Notes: generated by a model from the sequence alone, not told the origin. A stretch of DNA of 64,000 bases from Zygnema cylindricum (GCA_037447655.1 JBBHKE010001511.1:12464-76463), one strand, 5' to 3'. Shown: positions 8,668 through 23,549, counted from the first letter of the stretch. Numbers and translations are program-made.

Positions 8668-9446
8668 GATACACTCTCAGAAGCTATCAAGAATCCTACC
8701 AACCAGCTGTTCTTAAGTGCTCACCAATTCTTATACAAGCATCCAAGCCTCACAAATCTCTATCAGAATATAGAGTAGCATAAACACTGACAACTCCCAA
8801 AGTTTCAGCACAATTGACCCAACAACACTCAAGATATAATACTCAGAAGTTTCCCAAAAACTGTCTACAGTTTTACTACTTGGAAGTCTGGATACATAAA
8901 AATGCTCTAAGTCCTAAGTCTTATACTTTCGGTGTTCTACCGCCGATAACAGTGTACCTGAGAGGTACGTCCAGTATCAATCCACCTACAGAGATCTACG
9001 TGTTCTTGATCGTGCCAACCCAATCTATCATTGTACAGTCAATATTACTCAGAATCTATATTAAGTTATTGTACAAATACTTGTCGGCTAAGTCACTTGT
9101 GATACTCTTATGAATCTCGTCCGTTGACTAGATTCATATCAATCGCAGCTGCGTTGTCTCGTACTGGATCACATTTATATCACCCGCGGCTGCGGTGTCC
9201 TGCACCAAATCATATCCAAGATAGTAGCAGCTGCGTTGTCTGTACGGATCTTATCCAAAGTGACCGCAGCTGCGTTTGTCCTGTCTGTATCGCAGCTTCG
9301 CTGCTGCGCTGCTCTGCTGCTGCGCTGCTGCGCAGCTCTGCTGTATAGCAGCTGCGTTGCTCTTCCGTATAGCACTTGCGCTGCTGTATGTATAGTTGCT
9401 GCGCTGCTGCGCTGTTCTGAGACTGAGAGCTTTCCAAAAGACAACA
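8609..9446 (-). repeat. 5' LTR of element 1 (838 bp)
   Basis: TGTTGTC...GAACAACA, closely matching the 3' LTR. It includes the gag ATG at 8667-8665 and a CAGCTGCG/CTGCGCTG block at about 9225-9420. As the 5' LTR it would drive transcription; I see no strong TATA box. Confidence 0.95.
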
Positions 9447-9451
9447 GGGGA
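9447..9451. repeat. Target-site duplication GGGGA of element 1, right
   Basis: Matches 3480-3484. Confidence 0.93.
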
Positions 9452-10248
9452 AAGTGAGAGAGAAGAGGAAATTCGTGATTACCTCTTTCCACCCCCGTGG
9501 ACACCCGACATCCGGACCATATATTCAGCTTCGCCAAGCGCTTTTATTGGGATCCTTCAGAGTGGCCTGCATCATGGCGCACAAGGAAACCTGGGGACCC
9601 TATCTATATTCTCGCTGATGTGTTGTCACACCCAGCCTGGAATTTCATGAGAACGAAAGACCTAGGGAACAACCATAAGGGCTACGTACAATTAGACCCT
9701 CATACCCTGCCATTTGTGGAGGTCGTCGAAGAGCACTATCTATACAGGGTGCACGTTTCCAGGTTATCTGTCATTACCACCCGTGGGGTGTCCGTCTGCA
9801 TGACATCATTGCTCGGGCGGAGGTCACCCCCGAGGTACGGGCATTCAAGCTGGCCCGGAAGAGCGCTCTGCAGCGGGCCCGAGCTGCCAGGAAACACGTT
9901 TCTTTTAAATGAAGGAAAGTACCGCGGTGGGAACCGGCAAAAGGGGTGGCGGAGAGAGAACAGCAAGCCGAGGAATCCGAATCTACTTAAGTTCCGGCAC
10001 CAGAAGAACCTGCACCGGCGGCCATTCCGCCCCAACCCGAGGCACCAGCGGAGGCACCAAAGGAAGGGGAGGACCCGGTTCGAGAGCGAATCACTCAGAG
10101 ATGCTTCGCAGCGGCGGACCATCATATTGCGCTGCTGGAGACGCGTTGTGAGCAGCTCTTGAATCAACTTGACATCCTACAACAGGAATTCGAGGAGTAT
10201 CGTGAGGAGATATACGGCATGCTCCAGAAATTACATTTCCCTGAGTAA
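9452..10248 (+). pseudogene. Unknown ORF, 3' part: globular segment plus C-terminal coiled coil (degenerate)
   Basis: Continues the acidic ORF of 2960-3479 in phase through the target duplication. It then needs two frame changes: near 9480-9560, into a segment rich in aromatics (FAKRFYWDPSEWP, then DVLSHPAWNFM), and near 9770-9790, into HDIIARAEVTPEV. In that last frame TGA and TAA interrupt, then a Pro/Glu-rich stretch leads into a heptad-like helix (LLNQLDILQQEFEEY) and a stop at 10246-10248. Both frame changes are in the same direction, as from two one-base losses. The stops could be CGA-to-TGA and CAA-to-TAA decay. No zinc knuckle, protease or membrane segment is seen. Function unknown. 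Confidence 0.5.
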
Positions 10249-10276
10249 GCAAAGTTCAGCGGGACGCTGAATCCTT

Positions 10277-10288
10277 AGTGGGAGGCAC
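10277..10288 (+). other. Gypsy-type polypurine tract
   Basis: AGTGGGAGGCAC directly precedes TGTAACAG, a common Ty3/gypsy LTR start, 29 bp after the ORF stop. Confidence 0.65.
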
Positions 10289-10786
10289 TGTAACAGGGTT
10301 ACAAGATTGAGTACTTAGTGGCTAGAAATTAGGCTGCTATAATTGCGGTTGCAAAGCAACGCAGCTGCGATTAGAGAACAGGGCAAAACATAGCAGCGTA
10401 GCAACTTAGTGGAATAGCGTAGCGCAGCATAGCAGCACAACGTGGCAGTATAGCAACGCCGCAGAATGTAAATGTAATTGTATAGTTCTAGAAAAATGGT
10501 TTGGAAAGATCTCGGTTGACGGTGAAGGTCCACGTGTACACATGTACAGTATAAGGTTGACTAGCAGCAAGTTCGTTTAAATAGTGAAGCAGACGCAACA
10601 AAGAGGAGACTCTTTGAGTAGACCTTTGCAACGAGCGCTGAATGTTGTAATCCTCTCCCGAGTAATAAAGCGCAACCCTCTCTGTCATTGCCTCTGTGCT
10701 CTTAGTGTTGCTACCAGGAGATCCTTCCAGTGTTTCCGCTGTGCATTATCGTGTATTGCTGTGCCCCTATCATTGTTCCTTTTACA
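10289..10786 (+). mobile_element. Gypsy-type LTR (498 bp), probable 3' LTR
   Basis: Starts TGTAACAG and ends TTTTACA, giving short inverted termini. It contains a block rich in GCAGC/GTAGC, a possible TATA-like TTTAAATAG near 10576 and an AATAAA at 10663, suggestive of U3-R order. Satellite A starts directly after it. The partner 5' LTR is missing from this window, so no target duplication can be shown. Family assignment rests on the termini and the neighbouring chromovirus relic. Confidence 0.6.
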
Positions 10787-13700
10787 GAGAATTGTGACCT
10801 AAATTACACAAACTATTAGCGATAACAAGAATTGTTACCTAAATTACACAAACTGTTAGCGATAACAAGAATTGTTACTTAAACCACAAAAACTGTTAGC
10901 GATAACAAGAATTGTTACCTAAATTACACAAAGTGTTAGCGATAACACAATGTTTACATAAATTACACAAACAGTTAGCGATAACAAGAATTATTTCCCA
11001 AATTACACAAACGGTTAACGATAACAAGAATTGTTACCTAAATTAACCAAACAATTAGCGATTACAAGAATTGTTATCTAAATTACACAAACTGTTTGCA
11101 CTTATACGAATTGTTACCTTAGTTACACAAACTGTTAGCGATAACAAGAATTGTTAACTAAATTACACAAACAGTTAGCGATAACAAGAATTGTTACCTA
11201 AATTAACCAAACAGTTAGCGATAACAAGAATTATTACCTAAATTATACAAACTATTTGCGCTTACGGGAATTATTACCTAAATTACACAATTGGTTAGCG
11301 AAAACAAAAATTGTTACTTAAACTACAAAATCTGTTAGCGATAACAAGAATTGTTACCTAAATTACACAAAGTGTTAGCGATAACAAGAATTGTTACCTA
11401 AATTACACAAACAGTTAGCGATAACAAGAATTGTTTCCTAAATTACACAATTGGTTAGCGATAACAAGAATTGTTACTTCAACTACAAAATCTGTTACCG
11501 ATAACAAGAATTGTTACCTAAATTACACAAACAGTTAGCGATAACAAGAATTGTTACCTAAATTAACCAAACAGTTAGCGATAACAGGAATTGTTATCTA
11601 AATTACACAAACTGTTTGAGCTTACAGGAATTGTAACCTAAATTACACAAACAGTTAGCGATAACAAGAACCTTTTCCTCAATTACACAAACAGTTAGCG
11701 ATAACATGAATTGGTACCTAAAGTACACAAACATAAGCGATAACAAAAAATGTAACCTAAATTACATAAACTATTAGCGATAACAAGAATTGTTACCTAA
11801 ATTACACAAACTGTTAGCGATAAAATGAATTGTTACCTAAATTACACAAACAGTTAGCGATAACAAAAACTTTTTCCTAAATTACACAAACGGTTAGCGA
11901 TAACAAAAATTGGTACCTAAAGTACACAAACATAAGCGATAACAAAAAATGTAACCTAAATTACATAAACTGTTAGCGATAACAAGAATTGTTACCTAAA
12001 TTACAAAAACTGTTAGCGATAACAAGAATTGTTACCTAAAGTACACAAACAGTTAACGTTAACAAAAAATGTTTCCTAAATTACACAAACAGTTAGCGAT
12101 AACAAGAATTGTGACCTAAATTACACAAACTTATATCGATAACAAGAATTGTTACGTGAAGTGGAAAAATTGTTAGCAACAACAAGAATTGTTACCTAAA
12201 TTTCAAAAGCTATTAGCGATAACAAAAATTGTTACCTAACTTACACAAACGGTTAGCGATAACAAGAATTGTTACCTAAAGTAACCAAACAGATAGCGAT
12301 AACAGGAACTGTTATCTAATTTACACAAACTGTTTGCGCTTACAGGAATTGTTACCTAACTTACACAAACTTTTAGCGATAACAATAATTGTTACCTAAA
12401 TTACAGAAACAGTTAGCAATAAGAAGAATCGTGACCTAAATTACACAAACTGTTAGCGATAACAAAAGTTATTACCTAAATTAGACAAAGTGTTAGCGAT
12501 AACCATAATTGTTACCCAAATTACACAAACAGTTAGCGATAACAAGAATTGTTACCTAAATTACAAAAACTGTAAGCGATAACAAGAATTGTTTCCTAAA
12601 TTACAAAAACTGTTAGCGATAACAAGAATTGTTACCCAAACTACACAAATTGTTAGCGATAACAAGAATTGTTACCTAAATTAACCAAACAGTTAGCGAC
12701 AACAATAATTGTTGTCTTAATTACACAAATTGCGCTCCCTAGAATGGTTACCTAACTTACACAAAAGTGATAACAAGAATTGTGACCTAAATTAAGCAAA
12801 CTTTTAGCGATAACAAGAATTGTTTCCTAAATTAGAGAAACGGTTAGCGATAATTGGAATTGGTACCTAAAGTACACAAACAATTAGCGATAACAAGAAT
12901 TCTTACCTAAATTGCACAGACAGTTAGCGATAACAAGAATTGTAACCTAAATTAACCAAACACTTAGCGATAAAAAGAATTTTTACCTAAATTACACAAA
13001 CTGTTAGTGATAACAAGAATTGTTAGTTAAACTACAAAAACTGGTAGCGATAACAAGAATTGTAACGTAAATTACACAAACTGCTAGCGATAACAAAAAT
13101 TGTTCCCTAAACTACACAAATTGTAAGCGATAATCAAAATTGTTACCTAAATTACACAAACAGATAGCGATAACAAGAATTGTTACCTAAAGTAACCAAA
13201 CAGTTAGCGATAACAGGAATTGTTATCTTAATTACACAAACTGTTTGCGCTTACAGGAATTGTTACCTAACTTACACAAACTGTTAGCGATAACAAGAAT
13301 TGTTACCTAAATTACACAAACAGTTAGCGATAACAAGAATTGTTACCTAAATTACAAAAATTGTAAGCGATAACAAGAGTTGTTTCCTAAATTACACAAA
13401 CTGTAAGCGATAACAAGAATTGTTACCTAAATTAACCAAATAGTTAGCAATAACACGAATTGTTATCTAAATTACAGAAACAGTTTGAGCTTACAGAAAT
13501 TGTTACCTAAATTACACAAACTGTCAGCGATAACAAGAATTGTTACCTAAATTATAAAAACTGTTAACGATAACTAGAATTGTTACCTAAATTAGACAAA
13601 TAGTTAGCGATAACAAGAATTGTTACTTAAACAACACAAATTGTTAGCGATATTAAGAATTGTTACCTAAATTAACCAAACAGTTAGCGATAACAGGATT

Positions 13701-16700
13701 TGTTATCTAAATTACACAAACTGTGTGCGCTTACAGGAATTGTTACCTAAATTACAAAAATTGTTAACGATAACAAAAATTGTTACCTAAATTACAAAAA
13801 TTGTTAGCAATAACACGAATTGTTATCTAAATTAGAGAAACAGTTTGAGCTTACAGAAATTGTTGCCTAAATTACACAAACTGTCAGCGATAATAAGAAT
13901 TTTTACCTAAATTACACAAACATTTATCGATAACAAAAATTGTTTCCTAAATTACACAAACGGTTAGCAATTACAGGAATTGGTACCTATAGTACACAAA
14001 CAGTAGCGATAACAATAATTGTGACCTAAATTACACAAACCAATATCGATAACAAAAATTGTTACCTGAATTACAAAAACTATTAGCGATAACTATAACT
14101 GTTACTTAAATTACAAAAACTGTTAGCGATAACAAGAATTGTTACCTAACATACACAAATTGTTAGCAATAACAAGAATTGTTACCTAAATAAACCAAAT
14201 AGTTAGCGATAACAAGAATTGTTACCTAAATTACACACACTGCTAGAGATAACAAAAATTGTTACTTAAACTACACAAATTAAAAGCGATAACAACAATT
14301 GTTACCTAAATTACACAAACATTTAGCGATAACAAGAATTGTTACCTAAAGTAACCAAATAGTTAGCGATAACAGGAATTGTTATCTAAATATCACAAAT
14401 TGTTTGCGCTTACAGGAATTGTTACCTTAATTAAACAAAGAGTTAGCGAAAAACAAAAATTGTTACTTTAATCAACCAAACAGTTAGCGATAACAAAAAT
14501 TGTTACCTAATTTACACAAACAGTTAGCAATAAAAAAAATTGTTACCTAAATTACAAAAACTGTTAACGATAACAAGAATTGTTTCCTAAATTACACAAA
14601 CTTTTAGCGATAACAAGAATTATTACCTAAACTACACAAATTTTTAGCGATAACAAGAATTGTTACCTAAATTAACCAAAGAGTTAGCAATAACGAAATT
14701 GTTGTCTTAATTACACCAATTGTTTGCGCTCCCTAGAATTGTCACCTAATCTACACAAACTGTTAGCGATAACAAGAATTTTTTCCTAAATTACACAAAC
14801 GGTTAGGGATAACAGGAATTGGTACCTAAAGTACACAAACAGTTAGCAATAACAATATTTGTTACCTAAATTACACAAACTGTTAGCGATAAAAAAATTG
14901 TTACCTAAATTACACAGACAGTTAGCGATAACAAGAATTTTAACCTAAATTTACCAAACACTTAGCGATAACAAGAATTGTTACCTAAATTACACAAACT
15001 GTTAGTGATAACAAGAATTGTTACTTCAATAACACAAAATGTAAGCGATAACAAGAATTGTTACCTAAATTAACCAAACAGTTAGCAATAACACGAATTG
15101 TTATCTAAATTACACAAACTGTTTGTGCTTACACGAATTGTTACCTAAATTACAAAAATTGTTTACGATAACGATAATTGCTACCTAAATTACAAAAATT
15201 GTAAGCGATAACAAGAATTGTTACCTAAATTACACAAACATTTATCTAGAACAAAAATTGTTTTCTAAATTACACAAACGGTTAGGGATAATAGGAATTC
15301 GTACCTAAAGTACACAAACAGTTAGCAATAACAATATTTGTCACCTAAATTACACAAACTGTTAGCGATAACAAGAATTGTTACCTAAATTACACAGACA
15401 GTTAGCGATAACAAGAATTGTTACCTAAATTACAAAAATTGTTAGCGATAACAATAATTCTTTCCTAAATTACACAAACTGTCAGCGATAACAAGAATTG
15501 TTACCTAAATTAACCAAACAGTTAGTAATAACACGAATTGTTATCTAAATTACACAAACTGTTTGAGCTTAGAGAATTGTTACCTAAATTACACAAACTG
15601 TTAGCGATAACAAGAATTGTTACCTAAATTACAAAAAATGTTAGCGATAACAAGAATTGTTACCAAAAATACACAAACAGTTAGCGATAACAAGAATTGT
15701 TTCCTAAATTACACAAACGGTTAGCGATAACAAGAATTGTTACCTAAATTAACCAAACAATTAGTGATAACAAGAATTGTTACTTAAACAACACAAATTG
15801 TTAGCGATATTAAGAATTGTTACCTAAATTAACCAAACAGTTAGCGATAACAGGATTTGTTATCTAAATTACACAAACTGTTTGCGCTTACACGAATTAT
15901 TACCTAAATTACAAAAATTTTTAAGGATAACTTGAATTGTTACCTAAATTACAAAAACTGTTAGCAATAACAAGTATTGATACCTAAATTACACAAACAG
16001 TTAGCGATAACAAAAATTGTTTCCTAAATTACAAAACTGTTAGCGATAACAAGATTTGTAACTTAAATTACACAAACTATTAGCGATAACAAGAATTGTT
16101 ACCTAACTTACACAAACTGTTAGCAATAACAAGAATTGTTACCTAAAATAACCAAACAGTTAGCGATAATAAGAATTGTTACCTGAATTACACAAACTGC
16201 AGCGATAACAAAAATTGTTACTTAAACTACACAAATTGTAAGCGATAACAAAAATTGTTACCTAAATTACACAAACAGTTAAAGATAACAAGAATTGTTG
16301 CCTAAAGTAACCAAAGAGTTAGCGATAACAGGAATTGCTATCTAAATTACACAAACTGTTTGCGCTTACAGGAATTGTTACCTAACTTACACAAACTGTT
16401 AGCGATAACAAGAATTGTTACCTAAATTACACAAACACTTAGCAATAACAAGAATCTTGACCTAACTTACACAAACTATTAGCGATAACAAGAATTGTTA
16501 CCTAAATTACACAAATTGTTAGCGATAACAAGAATTGTTACCTAAATTACACAAACATTTAGCGATAACAATAAATGTTACCTAAATTACAAAAACTGTT
16601 ACCGATAACAAGAATTGTTTCCTAAATTAACGAAACAGTTAGCGACAACAGGAATTGTTATCTAAATTACACAAATTGTTTGCGCTCCCTGGAATTGTTA

Positions 16701-17750
16701 CCTAACTTACACAAACTGTTAGTGATAACAAGAATAGTGACCTAAATTACACAAACAATTAGCGATAAATAGAACTGTTTCCTAAATTACACAAACGGTC
16801 AGCGATAACAGGAATTGGTATATAAAGTACACAAACAGTAAGCAATAACAATATTAGTTACCTAAATTACACAAACTGTTAGCGATAACAACAATTGTCA
16901 CCTAAATTACACAGACAGTTAACGATAACAAAAATTGTTACCTAAATTAACCAAACTCTTAGCGATACCAACAATTGTTACTTAAACTACAAAAACTGTT
17001 AGCGATAACAAAAATTGTAACGTAAATTACACAAACTGCTAGCGATAAGAATAATTGTTACCTAAATTACACAAACAGTTAGCAATAACAAGAATTGTTA
17101 CCTAAATTACAAAAACTGTTAGCGATAACAAGAATTGTTTCCTAAATTACACAAACTGTTACCGATAACAAGAATTGTGCCCTAAAATACACAAATTGTT
17201 AGCGATAACAGGAATTGTTACCTAAATTACACAAATTCTTTGCGCTTCCTGGAATTGTTACCTAAATTAACCAAACAGTTAGCGACAACAAGAATTGTTA
17301 TCCCTAAACTATAGAAATTGTTAGCGATAACAAGAATTGTTTCCTAAATTAACTAAATAGTTAGCGACAACAGGAATTGTTATCTAAATTACACAAATTC
17401 TTTGCGCTTCCTGGAATTGTTACCTAACTTACACAAACTGTTAGTGATAACAAGAATTGTGACCGAAATTACACAAACTGTTAGCGATAACAAGAATTGT
17501 TACTTAAACTACACAAATTGTTAGCGATAGAAAAGAATTCTTACCCAAATTAACCAAACAGTTAGCGACAACACGAATTGTTATCTAAATTACACAAATT
17601 GTTAGCGCTCCCTGGAATTGTTACCTAACTTACACTAACTGTTAGTGATAACAAGAATTGTGACCTAAATTACACAAACTGTTAGCGATAACAAGAATTG
17701 TTTCCTAAATTACACAAACGGTTAGTGATAACAAGAATTGGTACCTAAAG

Positions 17751-18624
17751 TACAGAAACAGTTAGCAATGACAATATTTGTTACCTAAATTACACAAACT
17801 CTTAGCGATAACAAGAATTGTTACCTAAATTACACAGACAGTTAACGATAACAAGAATTGTTATCCCTAAACTATAGAAAATGTTAGTGATAACAAGAAT
17901 TGTTACTTAAACTACAAAAACTGTTAGCGATAACAAGAATTGTAACGTAAATTACACAAACTGCTAGCGATAACAAAAATTGTTACTTAAACTACACAAA
18001 TTGTAAGCAATAACAACAATTGTTACCTAAATTACACAATCAATTAGCGATAACAAGAATTGTTACCTAAAGTAACCAAACAGTTAGCGATAACAGGAAT
18101 TGTAATCTAAATTACACAAACTGTTTGCGCTTACAGGAATTGTTACCTAACTTACTCAAACTGTTAGCGATAACAAGAATTTTTACCTAAATTACACAAA
18201 CAGTTAGCAATAACAAGAATCGTGACCTAACTAACACAAACTGTTAGCGATAACAAGAATTGTTAGCTAAATTTTACAAAATGTTAGCGATAACAAAAAT
18301 TGTTACCTAAATTACACAAACACTTAGCGATAGCAAGAATTGTTATCTAAATTACAAAAACTGTTAGCGATAACAAGAATTGTTTCCTAAATTACACAAA
18401 CTGTTAGGGATAACAAGAATTGTTACCTAAATTACACAAATAGTTAGCGATAACAAGAATTGTTACCTAAATTAACCAAACAGTTAGCGACAACAAGAAT
18501 TGTTATCTAAATTACACAAAATGTTTGCGCTTACAGGAATTGTTACGTAACTTACACAAACTGTTAGCAATAACAAGAATTGAAACCTAAACTACACAAA
18601 TTGTTAGCGATAACAAGAATTGTT
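17751..18624 (+). repeat. Higher-order duplication, copy 1 (offset 1,287 bp)
   Basis: About 870 bp whose unusual units (GTTAGCAATGACAATATTTG, ATCCCTAAACTATAG, TTAGCTAAATTTTAC) recur in the same order 1,287 bp downstream with few differences. Confidence 0.85.
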
Positions 18625-19037
18625 ACCTAAATTAACCAAAACAGTTAGCGACAACAGGAATTGTTATCTAAATCACACAAATTGTTTGCGCTCCTTGGAA
18701 TTGTTACCTAACTTACACAAACTGTTAGTGATAACAAGAATTGTGACCTAAAGTACACAAACTGTTAGCGATAACAAAAAGTTTTCTAAATTACACAAAC
18801 GGTTAGCGATAACAGGAATTGGTACCTAAAGTACACAAACAGTAAGCAATAACAATATTTGTTACCTAAATTACACAAACTGTTAGCAATAACAACAATT
18901 GTTACCTAAATTACACAGACAGTTAACAAAAACAAGAATTGTTACCTAAATTAACCAAACACTTAGCAATAACAAGAATTGTTACCTAAATTACACAAAC
19001 TGTTCGTGATAACAAGAATTGTTACTTAAACTACAAA

Positions 19038-19911
19038 TACAGAAACAGTTAGCAATGACAATATTTGTTACCTAAATTACACAAACTCTTAGCGATAACA
19101 AGAATTGTTACCTAAATTACACAGACAGTTAACGATAACAAGAATTGTTATCCCTAAACTATAGAAAATGTTAGTGATAACAAGAATTGTTACTTAAACT
19201 ACAAAAACTGTTAGCGATAACAAGAATTGTAACGTAAATTACACAAACTGCTAGCGATAACAAAAATTGTTACTTAAACTACACAAATTGTAAGCAATAA
19301 CAACAATTGTTACCTAAATTACACAATCAATTAGCGATAACAAGAATTGTTACCTAAAGTAACCAAACAGTTAGCGATAACAGGAATTGTAATCTAAATT
19401 ACACAAACTGTTTGCGCTTACAGGAATTGTTACCTAACTTACTCAAACTGTTAGCGATAACAAGAATTTTTACCTAAATTACACAAACAGTTAGCAATAA
19501 CAAGAATCGTGACCTAACTAACACAAACTGTTAGCGATAACAAGAATTGTTAGCTAAATTTTACAAAATGTTAGCGATAACAAAAATTGTTACCTAAATT
19601 ACACAAACACTTAGCGATAGCAAGAATTGTTATCTAAATTACAAAAACTGTTAGCGATAACAAGAATTGTTTCCTAAATTACACAAACTGTTAGCGATAA
19701 CAAGAGTTGTTACCTAAATTACACAAACAGTTAGCGATAACAAAAATTGTTACCTAAATTAACCAAACAGTTAGCGACAACAAGAATTGTTATCTAAATT
19801 ACACAAAATGTTTGCGCTTACAGGAATTGTTACGTAACTTACACAAACTGTTAGCGATAACAAGAAATTTAACCTAAACTACACAAATTGTTAGCGATAA
19901 CAAGAATTGTT
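19038..19911 (+). repeat. Higher-order duplication, copy 2 (offset 1,287 bp)
   Basis: Second copy of 17751-18624. The offset is 1,287 at both the first and middle marker units. Its left junction falls inside a unit (CTACAAAT joined to ACAGAAAC), showing an unequal exchange out of unit register. Confidence 0.85.
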
Positions 19912-21265
19912 TCCTAAATTACACAAACGGTTAGCGATAACAGGAATTGGTACCTAAAGTACACAAACAGTAAGCAATAACAATATTTGTTACCTAAATT
20001 ACACAAACTGTTAACAATAACAACAATTGTTACCTAAATTACACAGACAGTTAACGATAACAAGAATTGTTACCTAAATTAACCAAACACTTAGCGATAA
20101 CAAGAGTTGTTACCTAAATTACACAAACTGTTAGTGATAACAAGAATTGTTACTTAAACTACAAAAACTGTTCGCAATAACAAGAATTGTAACGTAAAGT
20201 ACACAAACAGTAAGCAATAACAATATTTGTTACCTAAATTACACAAACAGTTAGCGATAACAAGAATTGTTACCTAAATTACAAAAACTGTTAGCGATAA
20301 CAAGAATTGTTTCCTAAATTACACAAACTGTTAGCGATAACAAGAATTGTTACCTAAATTACACAAACAGTTAGTGATAACATGAATTGTTACCTAAATT
20401 AACCAAACAGTTAGCGACAACAAGAATTGTTATCTAAATTACACAAACAGTTTGCGCTTACAGGAATTGTTACCTAACTTACACAAACTGTTAGAGATAA
20501 CAATAATTGTGACCGAAATTACACAAACTGTTAGCGATAACAAAAATAGTTACTTAAACTAAACAAATTGTTAGCGATAACAAGAATTGTTACCTAAATT
20601 AACCAAATAGTTAGCGACACCAGGAATTGTTATCTAAATTACACAAATTGTTTGCGCTCCGTGGAATTGTTACCTTACTTACACAAACTGTTAGTGATAA
20701 CAAGAATTGTGACCTAAATTACACAAACTGTTAGCGATAACAAGAATTGTTTCCTAAATTACACAAACGGTTTGCGATAACAGGAATTGGTACCTAAAGT
20801 ACACAAAATCTTAGCGATAACAAGAATTGTTACCTAAATTACACAGACAGTTAACAATAACAAGAATTGTTACCTAAATTAACCAAACACTTAGCAATAA
20901 CAAGAATTGCTACCTAAATTACATAAACTGTTAGTGATAACAAGAATTGTTACTTAAACTACAAAAACTGTTAGCGATAACAAGAATTGTAACGTAAATA
21001 ACACAAACTACTAGCGATAACAAAAATTGTTACTTAAACTACACAAATTGTAAGCAATAACAACAATTGTTACCTAAATTACACAAACAGTTAGCAATAA
21101 CAAGAATTGTTACCTAAAGTAACCAAACAGTTAGCGATAACAGGAATTTTTATCTAAATTACACAAACTGTTTGCGCTTAGAGGAATTGTTACCTAACTT
21201 ACACAAACTAATAGCGATAACAAGAATTGTTACCTAAACTACACAAACAGTTAGCAATAACAAGA
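19870..21265 (+). repeat. Higher-order duplication, copy 1 (offset about 3,680 bp)
   Basis: Block with marker units GTAAGCAATAACAATATTTG and TTTGCGCTCCGTGG that recurs about 3,680 bp (92 units) downstream. Its middle part is less similar. Confidence 0.75.
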
Positions 21266-23549
21266 ATCGTGACCTAACTAACACAAACAGTTAGCGATAA
21301 CAAGAATTGTTACCTAAATTACACAGACAGTTAACGATAACAAGAATTGTAACGTAAATTACATAAATTGCTAGCGATAGCAAAAATTGTTACATAAACT
21401 ACACAAATTGTAAGCAATAACAACAATTGTTACCTAAATTACACAAACAGTTAGTGATAACAAGAATTGTTACCTAAAGTAACCAAACAGTTAGCGATAA
21501 CAGGAATTGTTACCTAACTTACACAAACTGTTAGCGATAACAAGAAATGTTACCTAAATTACACAAATAGTTAGCAATAACAAGAATCGTGACCTAACTA
21601 ACACAAACTGTTAGCGATAACATGAATTGTTACCTAAATTACACAAAATGTTAGCGATAACAAAAATTGTTACCTAAATTACACAAACAGTTAGCAATAA
21701 CAAGAATTGTTACCTAAATTACAAAAACTGTTAGCGATAACAAGAATTGTTTCCTAAATTACACAAACTGTTAGCGATAACAAGAATTGTTACCTAAATT
21801 ACAAAAACTGTTAGCGATAACAAGAATTGTTTCCTAAATTACACAAACTGTTAGCGATAACAAGAATTGTTACCTAAATTACATAAACAGTTAGCGATAA
21901 CAAGAAATATTACCTGAATTAACCAAACAGTAAGAGACAACAAGAATTGTTATCTAAATTACACAAAATGTTTGCGCTTACAGGAATTGTTACGTAACTT
22001 ACACAAACTGTTAGCGATAACAAGAATTAAAACCTAAACTACACAAATTGTTAGCGATAACAAGAATTGTTACCTAAATTAACCAAACAGTTAGCGATAA
22101 CAAGAATTGTTTCCTAAATTACACAAACGGTTAGCGATAACAAGAATTGTTTCCTAAATTATCCAAACTGTTAACGATAACAAGAATTGTTACCTAAATT
22201 AACCAAACAGTTAGCGACAACAGGAATTGTTATCTAAATCACACAAATTGTTTGCGCTTCCTGGAATTGTTACCTAATTTACACAAACTGTTAGTGATAA
22301 CAAGAATTGTGACCTAAATTACACAAACTGTTAGCGATAACAAGAACTGTTTCCTAAATTACACAAACGGTTAGCGATAACAGGAATTGGTACCTAAAGT
22401 ACACAAACAGTAAGCAATAACAATATTTGTTACCTAAATTACACAAATTGTTTGCGATAACAAGAATTGTTACCTAAATTACACAAACAGTTAGCGATAA
22501 CAAGAATTGTTACCTAAATAACAAAAACTGTTAGCGATAACAAGAATTGTTTCCTAAATTATCCAAACTGTTAGCGATAACAAGAATTGTTACCTAAATT
22601 AAACAAACAGTTAGCGACAACAAGAATTGTTACCTAAATTACACAAACAGTTTGCGCTAACAAGGAATTGTTACCTAACTTACACAAACTGTTAGCGATA
22701 ACAAGAATTGTGACCTAAATTACACAAACTGTTAGCGATAACAACAATTGTTACTTAAATTACACAAACTGTTAGCGATAACAAGAATTGTTACCTAAAT
22801 TAACCAAATAGTTAGCGATAACAATAATTGTTATCTAAATTACACAAACAGTTTGCGCTTACAGGAATTGTTACCTAACTTACACAAACTGTTAGCGATA
22901 ACAAGAATTGTTACCTAAATTACACAAACTGTTAGCGATAACAAGAATTGTTACTTAAACTACACAAACTGTTAGCGATAACAAGAATTGTTACCTAAAT
23001 TACACAAACAGTTAGCGATAACAACAATTGTTTCCAAAATTACAGAAACGGTTCGCGATAACAGAATTGTTACCTAAATTACACAAACAGTTAGCGATAA
23101 CAAGAATTGTTACCTAAATTAACCAAACGGTTAGCGATAACAGGAATTGTTATCTAAATTACACAAACAGTTTGCGCTTACAAGAATTGTTACCTAAAGT
23201 ACACAAACTGTTAGCGATAACAAGAATTGTTACCTAAATTACACAAACAGTTAGCGATAACAAGAATTATTACCTAAATTAACCAAACTGTTAGCGATAA
23301 CAAGAATTGTTACCTAAACTACACAAATTGTTAGCGATAACAGGAATTGTTACCTAAATTACACAAACTGTTAGCGATAACAAGAATTGTTACCTAAATT
23401 ACACAAATTGTTAGCGATAACAAGAATTGTTACCTAAATTAACCAAACAGTTAGCGACAACAAGAATTGTTATCTAAATTACACAAAATGTTTGCGCTTA
23501 CAGGAATTGTTACCTAAATTACACAAACTGTTAGCGATAACAAGAATTG

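Larger units (their letters stand above)
3485..9446 (-). mobile_element. Element 1: complete Ty1/copia retrotransposon (family 1)
   Basis: A 5,962-bp LTR element on the minus strand with two near-identical LTRs, primer-binding site, gag, protease, integrase, RT and RNase H in copia order (integrase before RT), polypurine tract, and GGGGA target duplications on both sides. I count about 26 differences between its two LTRs (roughly 3%), so it is fairly recent, yet the coding region has five in-frame stops, one frameshift and a mutated protease motif. It is therefore non-autonomous. It split the unknown acidic ORF. Confidence 0.96.
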
